This document shows positions 53,319 to 61,444 of a stretch of 64,000 bases of DNA, one piece after another (within the stretch, counting starts at the first letter, position 1; each line of letters opens with the position of its first letter). The translations under genes were made by a program, and so were the position numbers. The notes beneath the pieces were generated by a model. That model did not search any database. It was not told the DNA's origin and saw only the letters and a program-made list of their open reading frames with translations. Source of the stretch: Vulcanimicrobiota bacterium (GTDB lineage Bacteria > Vulcanimicrobiota > Vulcanimicrobiia > Vulcanimicrobiales > Vulcanimicrobiaceae). Where the stretch lies: assembly GCA_003161435.1 (NCBI GenBank), contig PMOS01000008.1, positions 91,626 through 155,625 on the forward strand, written 5' to 3'.

Positions 53319-54982
53319 TGATCGCCACCGCGCACGTCGACACGTTTGCTCGCGACCGCCTGCCGCCGCGCGAGCAGTGGCCGGAGTTCCTGTTCACCTT
53401 GCCCGAGCTGCAATACCCCGAGCAGCTCAACTGCGGGGCCGAGCTGCTCGACGCGAGCATCGTGCGCGGCCTGGGCGATCGGCCCGCTGTCGTCACACCG
53501 CAGCGCCGATTGACGTATGCGGCATTGCTCGACGAAGCGAACCGCATCGCGAACGTGCTGGCCGGCGAGCTCGGACTCATCCCCGGAAACCGCGTGCTGT
53601 TGCGTGGCTTCAACAACGACGTGATGGCGGCGTGTTGGCTGGCGGTCGTCAAAGCCGGCGGGGTCGTGGTAACGACGATGCCGCTCCTGCGCGCCAAGGA
53701 GCTCGTCGACGTCGTCACCGCCGCGCAGGTGAGCCACGCGATTTGCGACCTCCGTTTGAGCGAGGATCTGCAGAACGCGTTGCCCTCGTGCCCGACGCTC
53801 GGCACGATCGTGTTCTCGCACGACGATCGCGCGAGCGGGCTGGCCGCGCTGGCGGCGCGCCGGCCGGCGACCTTCGACAACGTCACGACCGCGTCCGACG
53901 ACGTCTGCATGATCGCGTTCACTTCCGGCACCACCGGGCAGCCGAAGGGGACGATGCACTTCCATCGCGACGTGCTGGCCGTCTGCGACACGTTTCCGCC
54001 GTCGTCGTTTCGCCCGACGCCGGACGACGTCTTCGTCGGGACGCCGCCGCTGGCGTTCACCTACGGTCTCGGCGGCGCGCTCTTGTTCCCGTTGCGTGCC
54101 GGTGCGTCGACGGTGATGCTGGAGAAGCCGTCGCCCGAGGTGCTGCTCGGTGCGGTCGACGAGCTCGGCGCGACGGTGCTGTTCACCGCGCCCACCTCGT
54201 ACCGCGCGATGGCGCCGCTGGTCGACCGCGCGCGAATCGGTACGCTGCGCGCTTGCGTTTCGGCCGGTGAGTCGCTTCCGGTGGCGACCCGCACGTTGTG
54301 GGAGAACGCGTCGGGCGTGCCGATTATCGACGGCATCGGCTCGACCGAGATGCTGCACATCTTCATCGCTGCGGCCGGCGACGAGATCCGGCCCGGCGCA
54401 ACCGGCAAGCCCGTCCCCGGCTACGTCGCGTGCATCCTCGACGACGACGGCGTGCCGTTACCGCCGGGCAACATCGGGCGGCTCGCGGTGAAGGGCCCGA
54501 CAGGTTGCCGCTACCTCGCCGACCCGCGCCAGCGCGACTACGTGCAGAACGGTTGGAACCTCACCGGCGACGCGTACCTGCTCGACGAGGACGGCTACTT
54601 CTGGTACCAGGCGCGAACCGACGACATGATCGTTTCGTCGGGATACAACATCGCCGGTCCCGAAGTCGAGGGCGCGCTGCTCGAGCACCCGCGCGTGCTG
54701 GAGTGTGCGGTCGTCGGCGTGCCTGACGAAGCGCGCGGCTCGATCGTCAAAGCGTTCGTCGTTCTTCGACAAGCTCAGAATGACAAGGTAGAAGCTCAGA
54801 ATGACAAGGTAGAAGCTCAGGGTGCCGAGGCGGCGCTCGCGAGCGAGTTGCAGGAGTTCGTCAAGGCGCGGATCGCGCCGTACAAGTATCCGCGCGCGAT
54901 CGAGTTCGTCGAGACGCTGCCGCGCACGCAGACGGGGAAGCTGCAGCGCTACAAGCTGCGCACCGATGAGGCACCGCGATGA
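53318..54982 (+). CDS. Aromatic acid-CoA ligase (benzoate/2-aminobenzoate-CoA ligase family)
   Basis: A 554-residue AMP-forming ligase. It starts FARDRLPPREQWPEFLF and LPELQYPEQLNCGAELLD, as in 2-aminobenzoate- and benzoate-CoA ligases. The P-loop is FTSGTTGQPKGTMHFH, the adenine motif is IDGIGSTEMLHIFI, the hinge is YFWYQARTDDMIVSSGYNIA and the C-terminal Lys is in PRTQTGKLQRYKL. It makes the CoA ester used by the monooxygenase-reductase of the same operon. Between residues about 483 and 502 the protein carries an unusual repeat, QAQNDKVEAQNDKVEAQG, from an inserted REP fragment in the surface-exposed C-terminal domain. It overlaps the hydratase and RidA genes. Confidence 0.92.
   Translation: MIATAHVDTFARDRLPPREQWPEFLFTLPELQYPEQLNCGAELLDASIVRGLGDRPAVVTPQRRLTYAALLDEANRIANVLAGELGLIPGNRVLLRGFNNDVMAACWLAVVKAGGVVVTTMPLLRAKELVDVVTAAQVSHAICDLRLSEDLQNALPSCPTLGTIVFSHDDRASGLAALAARRPATFDNVTTASDDVCMIAFTSGTTGQPKGTMHFHRDVLAVCDTFPPSSFRPTPDDVFVGTPPLAFTYGLGGALLFPLRAGASTVMLEKPSPEVLLGAVDELGATVLFTAPTSYRAMAPLVDRARIGTLRACVSAGESLPVATRTLWENASGVPIIDGIGSTEMLHIFIAAAGDEIRPGATGKPVPGYVACILDDDGVPLPPGNIGRLAVKGPTGCRYLADPRQRDYVQNGWNLTGDAYLLDEDGYFWYQARTDDMIVSSGYNIAGPEVEGALLEHPRVLECAVVGVPDEARGSIVKAFVVLRQAQNDKVEAQNDKVEAQGAEAALASELQEFVKARIAPYKYPRAIEFVETLPRTQTGKLQRYKLRTDEAPR
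54765..54820 (+). repeat. REP fragment and 21-bp tandem repeat inside the ligase gene
   Basis: TTCGACAAGCTCAGAATGAC is the inverse of the REP-like core found at 30023. It is followed by a second full copy of a 21-bp unit (54771-54791 and 54792-54812) and a partial third. The unit length is a multiple of three, so the frame stays open and the heptad AQNDKVE is repeated. Confidence 0.8.
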
Positions 54983-55371
54983 CGATCCTCCAGCCACCCG
55001 GCTGGCCGCGTCCGAAAGGGTTCGCCTGCGGAGTGCGCGCCGGCGGCGCGAGCGTGTTCGTCAGCGGCCAGATCGGATGGGACGAGCAGGGGCACTTCGC
55101 CGCGCGCGACCTAGCCGGCCAAGTTCGTCAGGCGCTGCAGAACGTCGTAACGATCCTGGCCGAAGCCGGCGCCGGTCCCGAGCATGTCGTTCGGCTGACG
55201 TGGTACGTCACCGACAAAGGCGAGTATCTCGCCGCGCAGCGCGAGATCGGCGTCGTGTACCGCGAGGTGATGGGACGACACTTTCCGGCGATGTCCGTGC
55301 TGGTGGTGGCGGCGCTGCTCGAAGACGACGCGAAGGTCGAGATCGAGGCAACCGCCGTTGTCCCGCATTAG
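54979..55371 (+). CDS. RidA-family protein with Met in place of the substrate-binding Arg
   Basis: A 130-residue protein of the RidA/YjgF/UK114 fold: FVSGQIGWDEQGHF, VRQALQNVVTILAEAGAG and a C-terminal VEIEATAVV are typical. RidA enzymes hydrolyse reactive enamines or imines. The arginine that normally binds the substrate carboxylate, in a PARS motif, is Met105 here (PAMS). As the pathway intermediates are CoA thioesters without a free carboxylate and 2-aminobenzoyl-CoA would give an enamine, deamination of a ring intermediate is an attractive but unproven role. It overlaps the ligase gene by four bases and ends the operon. Confidence 0.88.
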   Translation: MTILQPPGWPRPKGFACGVRAGGASVFVSGQIGWDEQGHFAARDLAGQVRQALQNVVTILAEAGAGPEHVVRLTWYVTDKGEYLAAQREIGVVYREVMGRHFPAMSVLVVAALLEDDAKVEIEATAVVPH

Positions 55372-55589
55372 CCGTTTGCGGATTCGATCTCGTCGATGGA
55401 GACGATTTGGAGCACGTTGATCATCGGTCCCTTGGTGCTGGTGCCGTCCGCGGCGCTGACCATGACCGAGATGATCGGCGTCGCTTCGCCGTTGAGCGCC
55501 GCCGCCGCGGTTGCGCGGATGAGGGCCAACTCGTGGTCGTCGACTGCGAGCTGCAGGCCGCCCACCATGATGACCCGGTACTGTTGCAT
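55368..55589 (-). CDS. Small hypothetical protein
   Basis: A 73-residue protein, MQQYRVIMVGGLQLAVDDHE and so on, with alternating hydrophobic and polar residues and a helix around LALIRATAAAALNG. It looks like a small alpha/beta fold and reads as real protein, but no family was recognised. It overlaps the RidA gene end to end by four bases, which is tidy enough for a true convergent gene. No strong ribosome site is visible before its ATG. Confidence 0.5.
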   Translation of the reverse strand: MQQYRVIMVGGLQLAVDDHELALIRATAAAALNGEATPIISVMVSAADGTSTKGPMINVLQIVSIDEIESANG

Positions 55590-55689
55590 GAAGGATGATC
55601 CGTGCTCTCGCGGGCGCTGACCTGTGCTTCACGCACGGTGACCATACGAAGGGCGCATGGGCGGGCGAGGCGCGGGGAACGATAGCGGT

Positions 55690-55893
55690 ATGAATGAGGA
55701 TCGATCGAGCGCGCGGACCGAAACCGACGACCGCGTCGATGAGAATCGCACCCCGTCCGAGCGCGTGCCGCTTACTCGTAAGACCGGCGACACCGACCCC
55801 GGCACCGGCTTGCCGCCGGGGATGCACGACGACGATCGCAGCCCGCTCGACCCGGGCGGAACCCTCGACCCGACGGGTGGCCGGGAAAAGTAG
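55690..55893 (+). CDS. Small hydrophilic, probably disordered protein
   Basis: A 67-residue frame very rich in Asp, Arg, Pro, Thr and Gly (TDDRVDENRTPSERVPLTRK, GDTDPGTGLPPGMHDDDRSP), with almost no hydrophobic residues. It is likely disordered. An earlier ATG 11 codons upstream is in frame; MNEDRSS is preferred with GGGGAACG upstream. Sequences of this type occur in many high-GC genomes as stress-related small proteins, but no claim is made here. Confidence 0.45.
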   Translation: MNEDRSSARTETDDRVDENRTPSERVPLTRKTGDTDPGTGLPPGMHDDDRSPLDPGGTLDPTGGREK

Positions 55894-55981
55894 CATCCCG
55901 CCGCGATGATGAGCCGCGTCACACCGGGTGCAGGTAACCGCCGGTGGTACCGGGTTTTCCGGTCCGCGGGCGCGACAACTC

Positions 55982-57319
55982 ATGGTGGCCGATTCGCCGA
56001 CCGATCTCTCGTGTGTGGTCCGAGCATTTCCCGCCGAGCCGACGGTTGACGCCGGTGGGACGCTGGTGTTGCATGTCGCCACCGACGCGGCGTGTTATCG
56101 CGTGCGGCTCGAGCGCTGGAGCGACGTCGGGCGCTGCGTCCACGAAGCCGGGCCGTTTGCCGGCGAGCCGGCGCCGCCTGGTGCGCCCGACGTCCGGTGG
56201 GATTGGCCGACGATCTCGATCGCGCTGCCGCGCGAGCTCGCGCCGGGCGCGTACATAGCTCGGTTCATCGCCGACGGCGGGGCGAGCGAGCGCGGCGCGC
56301 CGCGCGACGATACGCCCGACGCGCGCTGGGGCACCGCGCTGTTCGTCGTGCGCGCGCGTTCGACGGCGCAGGTGCTGGTGAACCTGCCGCTCTTCACGTA
56401 TCACGCCTATAACCTCGCGCATGTCGATGCGACGTGGCGTTCCGAAGACGCAGCGTGTTTAGCGGGCGGACAACTCACCTCGACGCTGCAGCGGCCGGGC
56501 GGCGGCACCGGTGGCCACTTGCGCGACGAAACCGGCGTGGACGTCTACGATCGAACGTCGCCGCGTCATACGTTCGCGCACTGGGATCTCTACGCGCTGG
56601 AATGGTTCGCGCGCGAAGGCATCGCGGTCGACGTGTGCACCGACCTCGACCTGCATCGCGGGACCGTGGACGCGCAGCGATACGCGCTGCTGTGTTCGTT
56701 CGGCCACGACGAGTACTGGACGCGCGAGAAGCGAGCGTTCGTCGAGGCCTGGCTCGACGGTGGACGCAACGCGGCCTTCTTCGGGGGAAACACGTGTCGT
56801 TTGCGTGCCGTCTACGACGACGCATCCGCCACGCTCAGCCGCGACGGCGTCTGGTCCGACGACCTGCCCGAGGATGCGTTGACCGGTCTGTCGTCGCGGC
56901 ACGGCGGGAGCAAATGGGCCGGCCCGCGGCCGGCGACGGGCTATCGCATCGAGCGCGGCGCGCATCCGTTGTTTCGCGACGCGCACGTGCGCGACGGCGA
57001 TACGATCGGCGCGGGCGCCGCGCTGGTCGGGTACTCGTGCGACGGGATCGATCCCGAGCACGCGCCGCCCGGCCTGGTCGCACTCGGTCGCGCTTCGTTC
57101 GACGGCTGGAACGTTTCGGGCGGCAACGGTGAGATCGCGCTCGGGGGGCACGCCGCGATGGTGACGTTCCGGCACGGCGACGGCGTCGTGTTCAATGCCG
57201 GGACAACCGACTGGGCGCGCGCGTTGGGTTGGGGCGAGGCCCGCACGAAGGCGATCGCGCGATCGGTCGTGCGCCGCTTGACCGAGCCCGCGCAGCGCGC
57301 GGCGCGCTCGGCGAGCTAG
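55982..57319 (+). CDS. N,N-dimethylformamidase beta-subunit-like protein
   Basis: A protein of about 445 residues related to the C-terminal domain of the large subunit of N,N-dimethylformamidase, an iron amidohydrolase. Recognisable parts are a beta-sandwich start (LSCVVRAFPAEPTVDAGGTL), then VLVNLPLFTYHAYNLA, LLCSFGHDEYWTREKRAFVE, FFGGNTCRLRAVY and VVFNAGTTDWARAL. Several family members have unknown substrates. No small alpha subunit gene is adjacent. The frame opens at GTG 55928; ATG 55982 is preferred because the first 18 residues are not conserved-looking, though the earlier start stays possible. It ends one base from the convergent PuuE-like gene. Confidence 0.82.
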   Translation: MVADSPTDLSCVVRAFPAEPTVDAGGTLVLHVATDAACYRVRLERWSDVGRCVHEAGPFAGEPAPPGAPDVRWDWPTISIALPRELAPGAYIARFIADGGASERGAPRDDTPDARWGTALFVVRARSTAQVLVNLPLFTYHAYNLAHVDATWRSEDAACLAGGQLTSTLQRPGGGTGGHLRDETGVDVYDRTSPRHTFAHWDLYALEWFAREGIAVDVCTDLDLHRGTVDAQRYALLCSFGHDEYWTREKRAFVEAWLDGGRNAAFFGGNTCRLRAVYDDASATLSRDGVWSDDLPEDALTGLSSRHGGSKWAGPRPATGYRIERGAHPLFRDAHVRDGDTIGAGAALVGYSCDGIDPEHAPPGLVALGRASFDGWNVSGGNGEIALGGHAAMVTFRHGDGVVFNAGTTDWARALGWGEARTKAIARSVVRRLTEPAQRAARSAS

Positions 57320-57320
57320 C

Positions 57321-58211
57321 TCAGATCGCCGGTATAGCCGGCGTCTGCGCGACGTACCAGTCGAGGATCTCGCCGGCGGTGAGCGTGCACGCGCCGTAGT
57401 GTTCGCGCGCGAGCGTGAGGATGCGGTCGAGGACGCCGATCCGCGCAGGTGTTCCGGTGAGGTACGGATGGAGCGCGATCGCCAGGATGCGCGGCGAGAC
57501 GGCGCTCTCTACGTGTAACGTCTCGAGCGCGGCAGCGCAACGCGCGTACAGTTCCTCGGCCGGATGCTTCTCGACGGTGAACACGACGATGTCGTTCGTG
57601 TCGATCGGATACGGGATCGCGACCATCCGGCCGTGCTGTACCTGCAGATCGAACGGCAGATCGTCGGCCGGTCCCCAGTCGCAACAGTACTCGAGCCCGG
57701 CGTCGGCGAGCAGATCCAGCGTGCGTTCCGTCTCGACCAGCGCGGGTCCGAGCCAACCGCGCGGTCGGGTTCCCGTCGCGGCCTCGAGCTCTGCCAGCGC
57801 ATCCTCGATGACGGCGCGTTCGTCGTCGACCGTCGCCATGGTGCGCTGGACGACGCCGTGCGGCATCATCTCCCAACCCGCCGCGACGGTCCGCTCGATG
57901 ATCTGCGGGTACTCGCGGCAGACTGCCGAGTTCACGCTGAGCGTCGCGCGCGCATCGTGCCGGGCGAGCGTGTCGATCAGTCGCCAGATGCCGACCCGCT
58001 GACCGTACTGGTACCAGGTGAAGTTCGGAACGTCGGGGACCGTCCCGCCGCCCGGCGGCGGCGGGAGCGCGGCGCGCGGCATCGGCTTCGCGAAATCCCA
58101 CACTTCGACGTTGACGATCAGGTGCAGCGCGAGGCGCGCGCCGCCGGGGAACGGCGCCAGCGGCGTCCGTGCATACGCGGGCGTGTACGTCATGCGGCCG
58201 TGCGAAAGCAT
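57321..58211 (-). CDS. PuuE-type polysaccharide-deacetylase-fold hydrolase
   Basis: A 296-residue protein of the NodB/polysaccharide deacetylase fold, nearest in style to allantoinase PuuE and cyclic-imide hydrolases: FTWYQYGQRVGIWRLIDTLA, ATLSVNSAVCREYPQIIERT, WEMMPHG, RPRGWLGPALVETERTL and LHPYLTGTPARIG. The substrate could be an imide, lactam or N-acyl compound. The start ATG at 58211 has GGAAG upstream; the ATG at 58193 (MTYTPAYA) is an alternative. Its neighbours (amidase-like, alcohol and aldehyde dehydrogenase) fit catabolism of a nitrogenous compound. Confidence 0.85.
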   Translation of the reverse strand: MLSHGRMTYTPAYARTPLAPFPGGARLALHLIVNVEVWDFAKPMPRAALPPPPGGGTVPDVPNFTWYQYGQRVGIWRLIDTLARHDARATLSVNSAVCREYPQIIERTVAAGWEMMPHGVVQRTMATVDDERAVIEDALAELEAATGTRPRGWLGPALVETERTLDLLADAGLEYCCDWGPADDLPFDLQVQHGRMVAIPYPIDTNDIVVFTVEKHPAEELYARCAAALETLHVESAVSPRILAIALHPYLTGTPARIGVLDRILTLAREHYGACTLTAGEILDWYVAQTPAIPAI

Positions 58212-58268
58212 TGCGGCGGCTTCCACGCGCGCCAGGCCTCGGCCCCCGGATCGCCAAGACGGCGCAGC

Positions 58269-59372
58269 ATGGCGGCGACGATGCGTGCGGCGGTCTACCA
58301 CGGGCCTCGCGACATGCGTATCGAGCACGTTCCGCGCCCGCGTCCAGAGCCGGGCGAAGTGTTGGTGCGCGTCCATGCGAACGGCGTCTGCGGCACCGAC
58401 GCGAGCGAGTTCACCAGCACGCAGATGTACCCGCTGCACGCGCGTCACGCGCTGACGGGGCATCTGGGTCCGTTGATCCCCGGCCACGAGTTCGCCGGTC
58501 GCGTCGCCGAGGTCGGCGACGGCGTCGAAGGGTTCAGCGAAGGCGAAGCGGTCGTCACCGGAGCTGCGCTGTGGTGCGGCGTCTGCCCGCAATGCCGTGC
58601 CGGGCGCACCAGCATCTGCGCGTTCTACGCGACCGTCGGTCTGCACCGCGACGGCGGTCTGGCCGAGTTCGTGCGCGTCCCCGCGCACATCGTCTTTCGC
58701 ACCGAGCCGTTCGGCTTGGGCGACGACGCCGCGGTGCTGACGCAGCCGATGGCGATTGCGGTGCACGCGCTGCGCCGCGGCCGGCCGCAGATCGGCGAGA
58801 ACGTGCTGTTGATCGGCGCCGGCGGGATCGGCGCGTTCCTCACCTTCGCGCTCGCGCAGCACGGCGCGCGCGTCGTCGCGGCCGACGTCTCGGCGGAACG
58901 GCTGACGATTGCCCGCGTGCTCGGCGCCGTCGAGACGATCCGCGCCGGCGACGCGTCCTCGCTCACGACGGCGTTGGCCGAGCTCGGCTTCGTGCCGACC
59001 CTCGTGTTCGAAGTGAGTGGGAGCGACGCCGGCATCGCGGCCGCGATCGCGGCGGTCGACGCCGGCGGCCGGCTCGTCGAGGTCGCAATTGCCAAGCACC
59101 TCGTCCAGATCGACGCGCGTCGCATCACGACCAAAGAGCTCGAGATCATCGGCACCAACGCGCTGATCGGCCGCGAAGACGTTCCCGAAGCAGCGCGTCT
59201 GCTCGCGGTCGAACCCGCCGTGTGGCAGGCGGTCGCGCCAACCGCGATCCCGCTCGAACGCATCGTCGAAGACGGTCTCGTCCCGATGCTCGAAGGCCGC
59301 GCCGCGCAGATCAAGCTGCTGGTCGATCCTTGGACGCGCGCGGCGCGCCCTACCGCAATGGCGCTTGCGTGA
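58269..59372 (+). CDS. Zinc-dependent alcohol dehydrogenase family protein
   Basis: A 367-residue medium-chain dehydrogenase. The catalytic zinc ligands are in NGVCGTD and PGHEFAG; the structural zinc is held by the four cysteines of CGVCPQCRAGRTSIC. The cofactor motif is LIGAGGIGAFL. It resembles 2,3-butanediol or threonine-type dehydrogenases, but the substrate is not clear. The first ATG at 58269 is used; ATG 58281 is possible and gives MRAAVYHGPRD, a typical start. It is divergent from the PuuE-like gene and converges on the DinB-like gene. Confidence 0.9.
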   Translation: MAATMRAAVYHGPRDMRIEHVPRPRPEPGEVLVRVHANGVCGTDASEFTSTQMYPLHARHALTGHLGPLIPGHEFAGRVAEVGDGVEGFSEGEAVVTGAALWCGVCPQCRAGRTSICAFYATVGLHRDGGLAEFVRVPAHIVFRTEPFGLGDDAAVLTQPMAIAVHALRRGRPQIGENVLLIGAGGIGAFLTFALAQHGARVVAADVSAERLTIARVLGAVETIRAGDASSLTTALAELGFVPTLVFEVSGSDAGIAAAIAAVDAGGRLVEVAIAKHLVQIDARRITTKELEIIGTNALIGREDVPEAARLLAVEPAVWQAVAPTAIPLERIVEDGLVPMLEGRAAQIKLLVDPWTRAARPTAMALA

Positions 59373-59381
59373 TGGTCGGGC

Positions 59382-59864
59382 TCATTCTCCGGCGCCGGTG
59401 CGGGTGAGCATCGCGCGGAGGCGGTCGAGGTGGTCGCGGTCGTGGTCGAGCATGCCGGCGACGATCGCGTCGAGCGTGATCGGAGGACGCGCTTGGTAGT
59501 GCCCGACGCGCGTGAAGCCGGCTTCCGTGGTGGCGCGTACCACTTCGGCATTCTGCCGGCGTGCTTCGAGGAACGCGTTGAGCGCAGCGAGCGCGTTCTC
59601 GGCCCGGTAATCTGAAGCCGCGGCGACGCCGGCACCGTCGAAATCGAACAGCTGCGGGTCGTCGTTGTCGATGACGCTCTGAATCCGCGGCGTGAACCCG
59701 TCGCGTTCCAGATCGCGCAAATGGCAGACGTGCTCGACCGCGCAGAACTCGTCGCCCAGCGGCGACAAGAGCGTCTCCGCCGGAAAGCTCGCTACGAGCT
59801 CGGCCAGCTCCGCCGCATTGGTCGTCAGCTTATCGCCACGCGTAACGACCTCAGGTTGGCTCAT
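59382..59864 (-). CDS. DinB-family putative metal-binding protein
   Basis: A 160-residue four-helix protein of the DinB/YfiT fold. The likely metal histidines are in AVEHVCHLRDLERDGF (two His) and MLDHDRDHLDRLRAML (two His). Such proteins often act as thiol-dependent transferases or hydrolases. The ATG at 59864 has GAAGGAG five bases upstream, so it is chosen over an ATG 17 codons earlier. It starts 19 bp after the aldehyde dehydrogenase stop on the same strand. Confidence 0.87.
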   Translation of the reverse strand: MSQPEVVTRGDKLTTNAAELAELVASFPAETLLSPLGDEFCAVEHVCHLRDLERDGFTPRIQSVIDNDDPQLFDFDGAGVAAASDYRAENALAALNAFLEARRQNAEVVRATTEAGFTRVGHYQARPPITLDAIVAGMLDHDRDHLDRLRAMLTRTGAGE

Positions 59865-59883
59865 GGTGACTCCTTCGCCGACT

Positions 59884-61389
59884 TCAGCTGAGCCGGACGA
59901 TGCCGTCGGTGGCATACCAGTCGACGGGATCGTCGAGGTTGACGATGACGCTCTTGGTTTGCGTGTATTCGCGAAACCCTTCGAGCCCGGTTTCGCGGCC
60001 CATCCCGCTGTCTTTCATCCCGCCCCAGGGGAGCGACGGATCGATGCGATGGTGGTCGTTCACCCAGATGATCCCGCAGTCGAGGCGTTCCGCGAGCTTC
60101 ATCCCGCGCGCGGCATCCGCGGTCCAGATCGACGCGGCGAGCCCGAAGCGAATGTCGTTCGCGATGCGCACGGCGTCGTCGACGTCGCGATAGGTCATCA
60201 CGCAGGTGACCGGGCCGAAGATCTCTTCCTGCGCGATGCGCATCGCGGGCTGCACGCCGGTGAAGATCGTCGGCTCGTAGAAGAAGCCCGCCGCCGGCGG
60301 ACCCTCCGGCCGCCGCCCGCCGCAGGCGACCGTCGCGCCTTCGGCGCGGCCGATCTCGACGTACCGCTCGGTGCGCGCGAGCTGCGGCGCGGAAACCAGC
60401 GGTCCGAGCTGAGTGGCAAGGTCCAACGGATCGCCGATGCGGATCGCGCGCGCACGCCGCACCATCCGCTCGACCAGCTCATCGGCTTGGCGCTCGTGCA
60501 CGAGCACGCGCGTGCCGGCGACGCAGGTCTGACCCGATGCGATGAACGCGGCGAACGTCGCGCCGGCGGCGGCGCGGTCGAGGTCGGCGTCGGGCAGGAC
60601 GATCACCGGCGCCTTGCCGCCCAGCTCGCAGGTCACCCGAATGAGGTTCTCGCCGGCCAGCTTCGCGACGACGCGGCCGGTTTCGGTTCCGCCGGTCAGA
60701 TCGAGCTTGCGCACGCGCTTGTCGGTGCAGAGCGCGGCGCCGGCCTCGGCTCCGAATCCGGTGACCACGTTGAAGACGCCGTCGGGGATCCCCGCGTCAC
60801 GGGCGATCCGCGCCAACTCGAGCGTGGTGAGCGGGGTGTACTCCGATGGCTTGGCGACGACGCAGTTCCCCGCCGCGAGGGCGGGCGCGAGTTTCTTGGT
60901 GAGGATCAACAGCGGGTGGTTCCACGGCGTGAGCTGTCCGACGACGCCGAGCGGGACGCGCCGGACGTAGTTCACGTACGGTCCCTCGAACGGCGTCACC
61001 GCATCCTCGGCGGTGCGCGCGACCGCGGCGAAATACCGGTAGAACTCCGGGATGCGGCTCAGCTGCGCGCGCATCTCGCGCAGCGGTCGGCCGACGCAGG
61101 TCGACTCGAGCGTCGCGAGCTCTGGCAACGCGGTTTCGATCGCGTCGGCGAAGCCGTTCAGAATGCGCTGCCGCTCGCGCACGGCCAGCCGCGACCAGCG
61201 CCCGTCGGCGAACGCGTTGCTCGCAGCCTCGATCGCCGAGCCGATCTCCGCGGCACCGCCCTCGGCGACGCGCGCGACGAGCGCGCCGTTCGCCGGATTG
61301 CGCACGTCGAACGTGCGCTCATCGGCGCTGGGCCGCTCGTGCCCGTCGATGAAGTGCCCGTGCACTGCGATTCCGTCCAGCGTCGTCAA
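59884..61389 (-). CDS. Aldehyde dehydrogenase (NAD(P)+)
   Basis: A 501-residue ALDH-superfamily enzyme that oxidises an aldehyde to the acid. It shows the cofactor-binding TPWNHPLLILTKKLAPALAA, the catalytic Glu in CELGGKAP, the catalytic Cys in GQTCVAGTR and EEIFGPVTCVM. It is similar to betaine-aldehyde- or hydroxymuconic-semialdehyde-type dehydrogenases; the substrate is uncertain. It lies in one unit with the DinB-like gene and is divergent from the CocE-like gene by 55 bp. Confidence 0.93.
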   Translation of the reverse strand: MTTLDGIAVHGHFIDGHERPSADERTFDVRNPANGALVARVAEGGAAEIGSAIEAASNAFADGRWSRLAVRERQRILNGFADAIETALPELATLESTCVGRPLREMRAQLSRIPEFYRYFAAVARTAEDAVTPFEGPYVNYVRRVPLGVVGQLTPWNHPLLILTKKLAPALAAGNCVVAKPSEYTPLTTLELARIARDAGIPDGVFNVVTGFGAEAGAALCTDKRVRKLDLTGGTETGRVVAKLAGENLIRVTCELGGKAPVIVLPDADLDRAAAGATFAAFIASGQTCVAGTRVLVHERQADELVERMVRRARAIRIGDPLDLATQLGPLVSAPQLARTERYVEIGRAEGATVACGGRRPEGPPAAGFFYEPTIFTGVQPAMRIAQEEIFGPVTCVMTYRDVDDAVRIANDIRFGLAASIWTADAARGMKLAERLDCGIIWVNDHHRIDPSLPWGGMKDSGMGRETGLEGFREYTQTKSVIVNLDDPVDWYATDGIVRLS

Positions 61390-61444
61390 CGTGCGTGACC
61401 TCGGGGAGGTGGGGAGATCGGGCGGCGTCCGCGTAGCTGCTCAT

